Origin: Diphasiastrum complanatum
Taxonomy: Eukaryota; Streptophyta; Lycopodiopsida; Lycopodiales; Lycopodiaceae
Assembly (NCBI GenBank): GCA_029204225.1
Contig: CM055099.1
Coordinates: forward strand, 43,082,597 to 43,146,596
DNA: 64,000 bases
Direction of reading: 5' to 3'
In this document: in pieces, positions 45,062 to 56,174 of the stretch
Position numbering within the stretch: the first letter of the stretch is position 1
Layout of the letters: each line of letters opens with the position of its first letter
The notes under the pieces: generated by a model
What the model was told of the DNA's origin: nothing
Database searches by the model: none
What the model saw: only the letters and a program-made list of their open reading frames with translations
Position numbers and translations under genes: made by a program

Positions 45062-45860
45062 AACTTCATTCTTGTCACCATTCGTTGTTGCTGGAGGAAA
45101 ATATTGTTTCAGCGATATCTTGGAATGGCTTTTCATTCACAAACTAGTAGCTCAGACGACAAGCAAAAAGTAAATATTAACTTTTCAAGGATGGTGCAAG
45201 CACACCCATTTGCAACAGAAAACCCACCTTGCATTGTTGATTATGTGGTGGCATTCCACAGCACCTTGCTTGTGTGTGCATTCAAAGTGTACACAAAGCC
45301 TAGCGGATGGTTATAGGTTTTGGAGTACTCTTGCCATCACGATTAGCTAAGACCACAAATTAGTCAATTTCTTGTGTCGAGAGCCACCCTTCCACCACGT
45401 GGTAGTTGTTGCATTTGAAGGTGAAAGAGTGAAAATTCGATTTTTATTGTTTTGTAAGTTGGTGAACACTGTATGTTGGTTTGTATAGATGTATCAAATT
45501 TGTAGAGTACGCTTATCAAAATGACTTAGATACGATCTGACATATGAGTATTTGAGTAGGTGACAGAGTAAGTCATCACAAGCTTGAGAAGATGTTTTTG
45601 AGGAGGAAACTATCTACATTCTTTTGTATGAACTAATTATCAAACATATGACATAAATTGTTTGCTTTCTAGCTTGTGTAAAGTTGGCCAATTCTGGGAA
45701 TAGTAACTTACAAAGCTTTAACATGTTTATACATAATTATTTTTCATGTTTTCAAATTTTGCAATTATCTTTGCATTACATATAAAGACTATTCTACTTT
45801 GGAAAGAGTCAGTCAAATCACATTTGCACCTACGAGGATGCATGAGCTTGTGCATTGGTT

Positions 45861-45973
45861 CCCTCAAGCCACACTTGGTTGGGGTCCTAGCTGTCACCTG
45901 CCCCACAACTTGGGCCACCTAACCATGGCTTTGAACACCATGAACTGTTAGGTCTAACTTGGCTCTGATACCA
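45861..45973 (-). mobile_element. Copia leader with primer-binding site
   Basis: On the minus strand TGGTATCAGAGCC (complement of 45,961-45,973) directly follows ...TTTCTAACA, the usual copia LTR end plus Met-tRNA primer-binding site. About 110 bases of leader follow before the duplication arm begins. The rest of the element is missing. Confidence 0.6.
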
Positions 45974-46002
45974 TGTTAGAAATCCATAAATCATAATATG
46001 GA

Positions 46003-46075
46003 TGGACAGACTAGGATTCGAACCCAGGACCTCCCTCATACCGGATGGGATGCTCTACCACTGAGCTATCCGCCC
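46003..46075 (-). tRNA. tRNA-like sequence (pseudo-tRNA or SINE head)
   Basis: On the minus strand a 7-base acceptor stem (GGGCGGA with TCTGTCC, two G-U pairs) pairs fully. The D arm GCTCAGTGGTAGAGC is canonical, as is the T arm with GGTTCGAATCC (box B). The anticodon stem is imperfect (TCCC...GGGA around an oversized loop) and no U33-anticodon can be assigned, so a working tRNA is unlikely. It lies 30 bases upstream (minus strand) of a copia LTR-end/primer-site junction. A tRNA-derived SINE or pseudogene is more likely. Confidence 0.55.
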
Positions 46076-46639
46076 TGTTTGATAGTTCTCTCTAGAGTGT
46101 GGATTGATATTCGAACACATTGTAGGAAAGCAAGAGTCAAGTCACCAAGATCTAGTTATCAATCAATCTCCACAGAAAACAAGAGAAAAGAGGCTGGGCG
46201 TCCAACTCTAAGAGAGAGAGAGAGAAAACAGCAACAAGAGCAATGCTTAGCCAACTGTAAAAATGGAATACACAATGAGCATCTAAGTACTCTACCTGGA
46301 TGTGACCAAATGCCACCAAACCCTAAGGGTAACCACTTACTAAATGTAGGGCACCCCCAAAAGTCAAGATAGGGCCCCTAAACAAAATTAGACCCCTAAG
46401 GACCCACGAGTCAATACATGACCAAAATTGGGTCCAACTGAACTTAAGACAAACTTAAGATGACCTAAATAACTAAATACTCATGGTTACACAAATCTCG
46501 ACCTTTTGGGTCAAAGTAATCTATGGATTAACTTTAGCATAGTCATTCATTTCTAACACTTGACAATGCAAAAACTGAAATCTTCACTATGTAACAAAGC
46601 CAACACGTGGTATCAAATTTAAAACTTTGCATAAAGTTT

Positions 46640-48230
46640 CAAATTTGACTCTAGGCAACGCCTTAGTGAAGAGGTCCGCAATATTATCCTCCGTAGGACA
46701 ATATTCAAGTCGCCATCATGAAGTCTCTCTCGAACAAAGTGATAATGGATCTCGATGTGCTTCGTCCTCGCATGAAAAAGGATTCCGTGCAATGGCAATA
46801 GCACTTTGACTATCACTCAAGATAAGAGTGGCTGAGGGCTCGCCCAACTTCATGTCAACAAATAGTCTTCTCAGCCATAAACACTCTGTTGTGGTTGAAA
46901 ATATCGCTCTATATTCTGTCTCACTAGAAGAAGCAACAGTGGGCTGCCTTTTTTTTACTTGACCACGAAATTGTAGAACCTTCATAGAAAAAGCAATGTC
47001 CACTTGTAGAGCGTCTAGTGTCTTGATCTCCACCCCAATCCGAGTCACTAAAACCAACCAAACATGCATCATCACAAGCAGGGAAAACTAGTCCATGACT
47101 TCTTGTTCCTTGAAGATATCGAAAGATCCTCTTCAACGTTGCATGCATGAATTGACTCATGAGTGAGACACTATAAGAAATGTCCGGTCTTGAATTACAT
47201 AGGTAAATGAGATAGCCAATAGCTTGACAATAGGAAGTAGTGTCAAATGATTCACCATCACCTTGACTACTTAATTTTAGACCTTTCTCCATAGGTGTAG
47301 CAATCGGCTTGTAATCTTCCATCTTGAACCACTTTAAAATCTGCCCAATGTAGCGTTCTTGAGAGATGAAGATTCCAGCCCCTTCTTGTACAAATTCAAG
47401 ACCAAGATAAAAGTGCAATAGGCCTAAATCTGAGGTTTCAAAAACCATACCAAGATCAAGTATTACGACATCAATCTGCTGCTCATTACTTCCCGTAATA
47501 ATAATATCATCAACATAAAGCAAAATAATGATGATATAATCTGAAGTATGCTTGACATAAAGAGTAGATTCACTAGGACTATTAGTAAATCCTCGATCAC
47601 AAAAGTAGGCATGTATCTTTTGATACTACATCCTTGGAGCTTGCTTTAGTCCATAAAGTGCCTTCTTGAGAAGACAAACTTTATCTTCTTGGCCTTCAAC
47701 AAAAAAACCAGCAGGCTGTTGAAGGTACACTTTCTCATTGAGATCACCATTGAGGAATGCTGTCTTTATGTCAAGTTGTCGCAAACGCCAACCAAAGTGG
47801 GCAGCCAAAGAGGTTACTACCCTCATGGTAGTCATCCGAGCAGTAGGAGAAAAAGTCTCCTCATAATCAATCCTCTTTTGCTGAGCATAGCCTTTGGCAA
47901 CGAGCCTTGCCTTGTACCTTTCAATGGTACCATCTGCCTTATATTTGATTTTGTATACCCATTTAGAAACAATTGTTTTCTTCCCATGAGGAAGTGAGTC
48001 ATACTCATCTTGCATCGCATCCTCCCAACATTTTTTCCCTTGGCCTGCTCATAGAAAACAGGTTCTTCTGCAACATCTCCATGAGATGTAAGAGCAAAAT
48101 TTGAAAAATCAACATAGTCCATTGATTTTGTAGAGGCATGTGCCTTTCCATCATAAAATGAACTTACTTTGCTGTCTCGCAAAGTCGACAACAGCCACTG
48201 TGGGACTGTTTTGGGCTGTCCAACAGCCAT
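46640..48230 (-). pseudogene. Copia reverse transcriptase and RNase H (family E)
   Basis: RT has KWVYKIKYKADGTIERYKA, YEETFSP, LDIKTAFLNGDLNEKVYL and KALYGLKQAPRM (47,960-47,626). A short frame break precedes the intact catalytic MLYVDDIIITGS (47,523-47,490). RNase H has SDSDWGGDQDTRRSTSGHC (about 47,050-46,990) and, after a break, SSETEYRAIFSTTTECLWL (46,950-46,900). This is the best-preserved RT in the window, but it is split over at least three frames. Confidence 0.88.
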
Positions 48231-48499
48231 GTCTCTTCTTACAATTTGCTATCCAAGATCCTCCGACACCGCACTTGGCTGTCCAAGATCTTCCAAAATT
48301 GGTCCTTGCTGTCCAACAATTCCTGCAGGTTGATTATGAACAACAATGGGCGGTTCTTGATGAACATTAGGCTCTAAACTTGATGAGGTGTTGGGCAGGT
48401 CGAAACTGGTCGATTGCTGCCCCTTATCTCCAACAATAGAAGATGGTACCAAATTTGGAAAAACGGGCTGTCCCCCTCCAAGATATGAGTTGGGGCCAC

Positions 48500-49800
48500 A
48501 TCCAATGAATTCTTTTCATCAAAATGCACATCACGACTAACAATAATCTTGTTAGTGCTCAAATTGAACAGCCTATAGCCTTTGCTTTCACTATTATAGC
48601 CAACAAAAATGCATTTAACTCCTTTATCCTCAAGCTGTGTACGAAGTTTATTTGGAACAAAAGCATAAGCCGTACAACCAAAAATGCGAAAGTGAAAGAT
48701 TGTAAGCTTCTTTCCATACCAAACTTCATAAGGAGTTAATACTTTCAATGCTTTAGTAGGACAACAATCGCTTATGTATGCTGTTGTTATAACCGCTTCA
48801 GCCCAAAACTTGTGAGGCAGCTCCTTTGCTTTGAGCATGCAACGAGCCATCTCCATAAGTGTGCGATTCTTTCGCTCGACAACACCATTTTGTTGAGGCG
48901 TATAGGGAGTTGTCATTTGATGTAGAATTCCCTTTTCTCGAAGAAATGTACTGAACGTATTTTAAATGTATTTCCCTCCTCGATCGGGGTGCGTAGGGTC
49001 TTCAAAGAATGCCCAAACTGATTTTCCACCATTGCTAGAAAATCTTTGAAACGTTGAAAAACTTCCGATTTAGCCTTCATAGGATAGATCCATGTAAAAC
49101 GGGAAAAGTCATCAATAAAAGTCACAAAATAGATGCACTTTCCAATGGATTCGGTCCTCATTGGACGACAAACATTATTATGAACCAAATCAAATTTATC
49201 AAGAACCCTTATAGTTCCATCAATTGGAAAAGGTTTCCTTTGAAACTTTCCAAGTATGCACCCCTCGCATACATGGCTGCTCAATAGTAGGAATGTCTTC
49301 TACCATAATAAATGTCTTCAGCTTCTTCAAACTTGCAAAGTTGAGATGCCCAAACCTTGCGTGCTACAATTCAGCGAACTCCAATGATTGTGATGTAAAA
49401 GCAACAAGACATGTAGAGGGAATTCGTCGCTCATAGGTATCCATAATGAATAAGCCAGCATGCATCGTTCCCGAAACAATAATCAAGAGTGATCTTTTAG
49501 GATCCTTGACAAGACGCTTATCTTCTTTGAACTCAACAACTAGTCCTTGTTTCAACATAGTTGAAAGATTCTTCTTGATTCCCGGAACATAAAGCACATT
49601 CTTAATGTACTTTTATTCACCATTAGGCAAAATGATGGCTACAATTCCAAATCCATGAATAGAATAAGATGCATTATTCGCACATTGTACCTTACTTCCA
49701 TTTTGCACGTTCACTAATTTAGTGAATGCTTCTTTGCAAGAAGTCATATGTCGAGTAGCACCACTATCAATCACCCATTCAATGGGCTGGAAATCAGCAA
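48500..49800 (-). pseudogene. Copia protease and integrase (family E)
   Basis: The protease motif WVIDSGATRHMTS lies near 49,760-49,800. A GAG-pre-integrase region follows (MLYVPGIKKNLSTML, CEGCILGKFQRKPF). The integrase core has LVHNNVCRPMRTESIG, YFVTFIDDFSRFTWIY and KTLRT. The DNGGE site is broken by a frameshift at about 48,960-48,990. It resumes with YTPQQNGVVERKNRTLMEM and HFRIFGCTAYAFVP. The Asp and Glu catalytic positions can no longer be read in one frame. Confidence 0.85.
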
Positions 49801-50480
49801 CTTGCAAAACAGAACCTGAATTCCTCATAGATGTAGAAGTACTAGTAGAGGCAATAGTTGACACAAAAGCATAGTCTTGGTTGAAGAGATCACCACTAGC
49901 TTCAAGCTCTTGCTCCAAAATAGCAAGTGAAGCACTAGTATCAATTCCTTTACTCTCCTCTTTCGCAAGCTTTTTTTTACAATCCTTGATGAAGTGTCCA
50001 TACCTTTTGCAATAATGGCACTTCCCTTTTTTCTTTTGAGTGTTGACATTTTGACCTCCAACGGGCTTTTGCTCATCCTTGGAAGGAGGCTTCCCCTTTT
50101 CTTTTGACTTGCCTTTGCCCTTGCCTTTCGTGAAGAAAGCTTGATCTTGTTGAGTGTCACCCGCAAAGTTTTGCCTCGTTTGCTCCTCTTGAAGAAGCAG
50201 CCCAACAAGTTCATCAAAGGAGAGTTGCTGTCCCCTAAGAGAGATACTCAAAGATGAAACAATGGAAGATAAGATGAAGGTAATGAGTTGAGAGTAATGG
50301 TCACTTGATCCCCTTCTTGCATCTTCAACAAAGAAATCTGATTTCTAAGATACACCACTCTTGCTGGATTTTTGACTCTATACATAGTATAAAGTGTATC
50401 CCACGCACTTTTAGATGTCTTACAAGACCTAATATGAGGTAAGAATGTGAGCAGTGATGAAGAAAACGCATTTCGTGTGT
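49740..50480 (-). pseudogene. Copia gag (family E)
   Basis: The N-terminal part reads SAWDTLYTMYRVKNPARVVY and ITLNSLPSSYLPLF, followed by a frameshift and SISLRGQQLSFDELVGLLLQ. After a Lys-rich stretch comes the zinc knuckle CHYCKRYGHFIKDC at about 49,980-50,020, with all four metal ligands intact. The start codon is not identifiable. A GA-rich leader lies upstream. Confidence 0.85.
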
Positions 50481-50626
50481 TTTAATTGGGCCACGTTTGC
50501 CCTAGAACGTATTTGATGGTCACTTGAAGGGCCAGTTGAAATGGATTGCAAGGCACGCGTTTATTTTTGAGAGAGAACACGTGCTTCTAGAAATGTCTCG
50601 AAACAGAATCGAGAGAGAGAGAGATC

Positions 50627-50692
<66 letters not shown>

Positions 50693-51016
50693 GATCTCAT
50701 GCCCTGCTCCTGTTGAATAGGATGAAGTGCATCGCGAGAGTGAGGGAGAGACAATAGGGTGAAGGAGATAATGTGAGATGAGAGAGGGAGAGGGAGAGGA
50801 AAAGAAAGTGAGAGTGTAGTGAGTAGCGATGGAGAGAAAGAGCGAGAGAGAGGGAGATGGTCTTCTTAGCATTAGCCATCAGTTGAAGCTCCAGAATTAG
50901 TCGCAAATATGTTTTTGGCAGAAGTTGAAATGGGTGAAGGAGAGATGGAGGGTGAAAGAGAGCGAATATGGTGAAGGAGAGATGGAGGAGGTGAGAGTGA
51001 AGGAGAGATGCAAGAG

Positions 51017-51089
<73 letters not shown>

Positions 51090-51951
51090 GGAGCGCGTGC
51101 GTGGAGAGGAGGGTGAAGGAAAGAGATGGGAGGTGAGAGAGCGGAAAGGGGGAGAGGTAAGAGAGAGCTGCTGGGAAGGGGGACGAGGAGTTAAGTGATA
51201 GGTGAGAGACAATGCAGGACGAGCAGATAGAGGAGAGAGAGTGTATGGGGAGTTTTTTTTTGGATTTAGGGTTTTTTTAGGGTTAGGATTTTTTTAGGGT
51301 TTTGAATTTGGAAAACTGCAATAATGTGAGTTGAGAGAGAGATAGATCTTTTCACAGCAAGAGCAACCATAGAATGTGCTTGTGCATCCTTTCTATCTAA
51401 TTTTCCAAAAGATAATGGATAGATGGCTGTCTTTCTGCACAAAAAAACTAGCTTCTTGAAAATTAGGTTAGCTTCGATTGAAGCCTACACCGAAACCCAA
51501 TTAGGAAGCCAAATAGTGTGATCAACACACACTTCAATAGAGCTGTTGAAAGCGCCCTACTACTTGATGAGAATATGCAAACTAACCCTGAATAGGGTTT
51601 GCTGAATTTTGGGCGCCCTCCTACACAAATGCAAACTTGAAAACAAAAACATCAAGATAAGGAGACAACACAACCAAAAGTCAGTAGTAGATTTTTGGGC
51701 GCCCTCCTCCAAACAAAACCTGTTGAAAATTTGTTGCATAAAAATCAGATTTGAGATTCTGATTTTTGGGTGCCAAAAATTGCTCCTCCAAGATCTCTGA
51801 TGGCCACCCTCCTTCAACCTGAAAAGAGACAAAAAAGTTGATCCAAAGTCCACTTGAAAAGATCAGCAAGATGCTAAAATTTCACAACAAAAAGCAGAGA
51901 AGCTCCTCTTATGGTAGGGCGCCAACAAACAAGCTTGCTGCAGATCCGGTA
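50481..51951. repeat. Leader of copia family E with GA tracts and a GGCGCCCTCCT repeat
   Basis: It contains long GA tracts at 50,630-50,690 and 51,029-51,081 and GA-rich DNA between. At 51,600-51,930 several spaced copies of a GGGCGCCCTCCT-type motif occur. No protein is supported. The size is large for a copia leader, so part of it may be a later insertion or microsatellite expansion. Confidence 0.6.
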
Positions 51952-52412
51952 GCTCTGATACCATGTAGGAAAGCAAGAGTCAAGTCACCAAGATCTGGTT
52001 ATCAATCAATCTCCACAAAAAACAAGAGGGAAGAGGCTGGGCGCCCAACTCTAAGAGAGAGAGAGAGAAAACAACAACAAGAGCAATGGAGAGCAATGCT
52101 TAGCCAAACTGTTAAAATGGAATACACAATGAGCATCTAAGTACTATACCTGAATGTGACCAAATGCCACCAAACCCTAAGGTTAACCTCTTACTAAATG
52201 TAGGGCACCCCCAAAAGTCAAGATAGGACCCCTAAATATAATTAGACCCCTAAGGATCCACGAGTTAGTACATGATCAAAATTGGGTCCAACTAAACTTA
52301 AGACAAACTTAAGATGGCCTAAATAACCAAATACCCATGGTTACACAAATCTCGACCTTTTGGGTCAAAGTAACTCATGGATTAACTTTAGCATAGTCAT
52401 TTATTTCTAACA

Positions 52413-53010
52413 GATTAAGCCTTGTGACTCTGATACCAGTGATGGAAACCGACAGCGCCGAACAATCGGGTAGCTCTGCGTCTCTATTGGGAAGCAGTCG
52501 CTACTGCGATAGGGCGATGTTTTCGAATGGAACTCAGATGGAGCCAATCTATCGGACAAGGCTACTGTCTCAGGCCGTGATCAGTCATCCTCCGAATAGC
52601 AGATGGCTATTGCTAATCTGACAATAAGTTTATGAACAACAGACAATGTCAAGTGGCAGCGAAAATATATCTACTGACAAAATTAAACAAGCATCACAAC
52701 ATTTAGAAATTGCACATTGATCATAGAATATGTAACTCGTCCATATCATTAAAATCGAGTGTACATGGGAGGTTCTTTCTTGAGGGCGCTGTCTGAGATC
52801 AGCGCGTTGGCGTGAGAGAGACTTCTCTTCTCTCACGAAATTGAACTAGCTATTGCTAGAACTAACTTTCTTGATATGCATCTTTGTGTGTGTTGCGTTC
52901 AAGATTCTGTCTATATTTATGTTTGGCTCTGATCCAATACATATATCATACTGGATTAGATTACAAGATTGATTAACTTAGTTTAAGCTAAGCATCTGTT
53001 TAAACAAGTT
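52413..53010 (-). repeat. Older copia LTR with primer-binding site, truncated
   Basis: TGGTATCAGAGTC (complement of 52,427-52,439) is a Met-tRNA primer site. Immediately to its right the LTR begins TGATGGAAACCGACAG (minus-strand LTR end) and can be followed with normal complexity to about 53,000. It belongs to a different family from its neighbour E. Its interior has been removed where element E now ends at 52,412. Confidence 0.55.
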
Positions 53011-53019
53011 TCTGTTAAC

Positions 53020-53385
53020 GTTGCATGGCGACGGTGGATTGTGATAGTTTAAAAAATTTCACGCCTTGGGTAGTTGAGGTTCGAAAGTTTGTCCATGCTC
53101 GATAATTCGTCCTCACCCTGGTTTGCATATGGATATTCGGAAGTGTCAGCTTTTTGAGTATGTGGCAAAAAAGCCGAAAAAATCGAAGGTGGGCTGAAAC
53201 TTAACCTTGGGTGATTTTAGACCTATTGTCACTTTTTTACCAAAATGCAAAAAATGCGACAAACAACGAATTGTGCGAAAAATAGTTCAAATATGTAGAC
53301 TATGCAAAAACTAGTTAAAATATGCAGCAGTCCAAAAAAAAAAAAAGGCAAGGAAAAATACTAAGGCTTTAGAATAGAAACTTAA
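53020..53385. repeat. LTR-like remnant with GCCGAA-type motifs
   Basis: A run of AAAAGCCGAAAAAATCGAAGGTGGGC and CACTTTTTTACCAAAATGCA resembles the extra segment in the 5' LTR at 38,460-38,720 (GCCGAAGGTAGG, CACTATGTTGC...GCGAAAGTGCG). It is probably a fragment of a related LTR. Borders are not clear. Confidence 0.4.
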
Positions 53386-53389
53386 TGTT

Positions 53390-53720
53390 TTTACAGGAAC
53401 TAGAGTCTCTCTTTTTGAATGGAATCAAGTTGAATAAATTTATTCCTCAAAATATTTGACTAGTTAGACAACAATAGTGTTAAAGAATTGTCGTGTTCGT
53501 AGCATATGAAACAAAATACGTAAATATTAGAAAGAGATTGTTAAATCCAAGTTTTTAGGATGTGTCTCCATGGCTTGAGAAAAAGAATGTTTTGCCGTAT
53601 TGAAAGGTTGTAGCGGGTATTTCCTATCCACCTTCAATCCTAAATCCAATCACACAAGTATCAACAAGGAGATGAAAATGACTAACTAGTTGTCACACGG
53701 AGATTCGTTCCCATGAGAGC
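53390..53720 (+). pseudogene. Unidentified host-gene fragment, right-arm copy
   Basis: Inverted, more decayed copy of 12,750-13,180. AGAGATTGTTAAATCCAAG and TAGGATGTGTCTCCATGGC are shared. The stretch encoding the middle of the left frame is shortened, and stops interrupt the reading. It marks the start of the outer right arm. Confidence 0.5.
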
Positions 53721-53850
53721 TTTAACATAGTTCATAATCCAGTAAATCCATATGATCCACGTCCTACGATCCATTAACATCAACAATTAACATTACATTC
53801 ATTAATATTACTCAAACAATGATATATTTTGTTATTCTTTTTTTTTTTCT

Positions 53851-53960
<110 letters not shown>

Positions 53961-54669
53961 TATAATAATTATCAACTCCAACCAACATCAAATTCAACCA
54001 TTAGCAAATCTAAAAAAAATATGAAAAATAGAGGAGGAAAAAAAGAAGAGCAAGGACATTTCATAAAACGTCCAACTTGTATTGAAATGAAGATAGCAAG
54101 TACAAATAATTCGAAACTACTATTATTTGGCCAATTTTTATCTTACATATTTGAAAATTGAAAATTGAAAATTGAAGAGAATCCATTTGAAAATTGGACA
54201 GGAATATTTTTTATTCACTAATTTGACTATTAGGCCTTGTTACATTAAAAATCTCGCAAAAAGATTTAAAGTCATTTTATTAACTTATAACTAATTAGTT
54301 AACTATGTGATCATCGGGTTGGACTTACACACGCATCGAGTTGGACTTACACGAAGGGTGCCAAATCTATCACTTATTAACTATGGTTAAGATTGCCTTG
54401 TTATGTGCAAACTCTATAATAAAAACATGCGTGTATGATTAGCAGTGTTGAGGTCTGATAAAAAGCAAAAATCAATGAAAAGTGCAATTGAGAAAAAGTG
54501 TTTGGAAGGATTTGAATTGTTGTATTATAATTTTTTATAATTGGAAGATCATTGATATTAGAAAAGTAGAAGATGTACATATAAAGCAAGTTCCAATGAT
54601 TTCGCAATCTACAGTTAATCACAAGTCTAGAAGAAATGTAATTTGTAATTAGCTCGTTTATTTTTTCAT

Positions 54670-54671
<2 letters not shown>

Positions 54672-54731
<60 letters not shown>
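54672..54731. repeat. (CT)n microsatellite
   Basis: About 60 bases of CT repeat. The corresponding place in the left arm (near 11.88 kb) has no such tract, so it expanded or inserted in this arm only. Confidence 0.95.
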
Positions 54732-54734
<3 letters not shown>

Positions 54735-55059
54735 TGAATGAGTCTATTATGGGTGATTGGATATGGAACTCAAGATTTCAAATTTGAATGCAAGTTACTC
54801 CAATGGATTTCACTATATTAGGGGTGATTAGATTTGAACTCATTATTTGTGTGTCCATTTTTTTGTAATTCAGAGAAGGTAAATATACTTTCAAGATTAT
54901 TAACCTTGGACGAGAGTGAATCATTTTTTGTGGTGAAGATCTTTGTGGATTTTTCCTTTTAGAAGCAAGTGAGAGATTAATTTCATCTAATCATTCTATT
55001 TGGATTTTTCCTTTTAGAAGCAAGTGAGAGATAGGTAAAATAAATATAAACATTTTTCG

Positions 55060-56142
55060 AGTAGATTTTATTTTTTACATTTAAAATAATTATTAAACAT
55101 TTGGTTGCATAACATTATTGTTTCAATATTCAAAAAAAGATTAAGAATGATATATTTAAACTGCAATTTATGTTTTATCAATCGTTGTTTGTAAATTATA
55201 TAAGATCTCGTTGCCATGATTAAAATGAACGATAGAATTATGATTAAACGATAAAAGGAATTTAAACCATTGCTACAATAATTTTTTGCCACTGAGAACA
55301 AAAAGAAGGTAAGTTGTGAAGAATTTTTTTTCAAAAATTGTATCCAAAAATAAAATGATGATGAGGTCGAACGAGAGTGATCAACATCGTGAAAATTTTA
55401 ATTATTCTATAATTGACAATTTTACATATGGCCAAATCTTTCGAGTTGCGAAGAAATGATCGATATGATAAAAAATTATACGACAAAATTTTTAGCGAAA
55501 CATTTTTTTAGATTAACATTTAATATTTTTTATAATTTATAAAAAGGTTTAAATTCAAGTTTGATTAATTTTGAAATCTACGTCAAAAGATTTAAAAAAA
55601 AAAAACAAAAAACATAATAAAAAATATTTTTTTAAAAAATTTATATCCAAAAGCCAACTATTTATTAAAAGAGAAGATTTACGTTTGGGTGTTTGTTTAG
55701 ATTCCGTCCAAAAAATATATATGAAAAAAAAAATTGATAATTTGTGATGATACAAGTTTTATATTAAAGGTGAATATTATTGTGTTATTTAATGACAATT
55801 ATAAAAAACAAGCTTTTGATATTTAACATAAATTTAATTTTGATATAGATTTTTTTTAATGAAATATTAAAATTGATTTCAAAAATATATATTTTTTTTA
55901 AACTTTAGAAAGTGTAAAAAAATAATAAACAAAATTTTTTGATTGTTAATTTTTAAACTTTAGTATATAAAAATATTTTGTGGATAAATTAATTGATTTT
56001 TAAATTGCTAGATTAATAAATAATTTGACTTAATAAATTAACGTGATATTAATTGTATCAAAAAGAAAATTATAAATTAATTAACTATGCACATGAATGT
56101 TTATCGTGAATTTTTTTTATCTATGATTATGTGTTATCTATT

Positions 56143-56174
<32 letters not shown>

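Larger units (their letters stand above)
42296..45860 (-). repeat. Inner right arm of the large inverted duplication
   Basis: Inverted copy of 13,511-17,179. Its order reads copia RNase H, polypurine tract, LTR, MITE site without the MITE, Ca2+-ATPase fragment, and unknown exon-like frame. It starts inside the family D gag on its left and ends at a copia leader on its right. The 43.7-45.06 kb core is almost identical to the left arm, with only three or four mismatches seen in about 900 bases. The ends are noticeably more diverged. Confidence 0.85.
46121..52412 (-). mobile_element. Nearly full-length Ty1/copia element (family E) with two LTRs
   Basis: The 3' LTR (46,121-46,558, 438 bases) and 5' LTR (51,964-52,412, 449 bases) both start TGTAGGAAAGCAAG and end ATTTCTAACA. 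They look roughly 92-94% alike by eye, implying an old insertion. The primer-binding site is the complement of 51,952-51,963 (GCTCTGATACCA). From right to left on the minus strand come a 1.5-kb leader with GA tracts, gag, protease, integrase, RT and RNase H. Flanks read CACAT on the left and GATTA on the right, so no target duplication is seen, which suggests recombination or later rearrangement. Several stops and frameshifts inactivate it. Confidence 0.92.

Noticed and set aside
13511-45860. Inverted arms as the two ends of one giant transposon
   Set aside because: Arm borders fall inside a copia pol gene and next to unrelated leader sequence, with no terminal motif or target duplication. 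A segmental inverted duplication explains the data better.
46003-46075. Functional tRNA gene
   Set aside because: The anticodon stem and loop are abnormal and no anticodon can be assigned, so it is reported as tRNA-like only.
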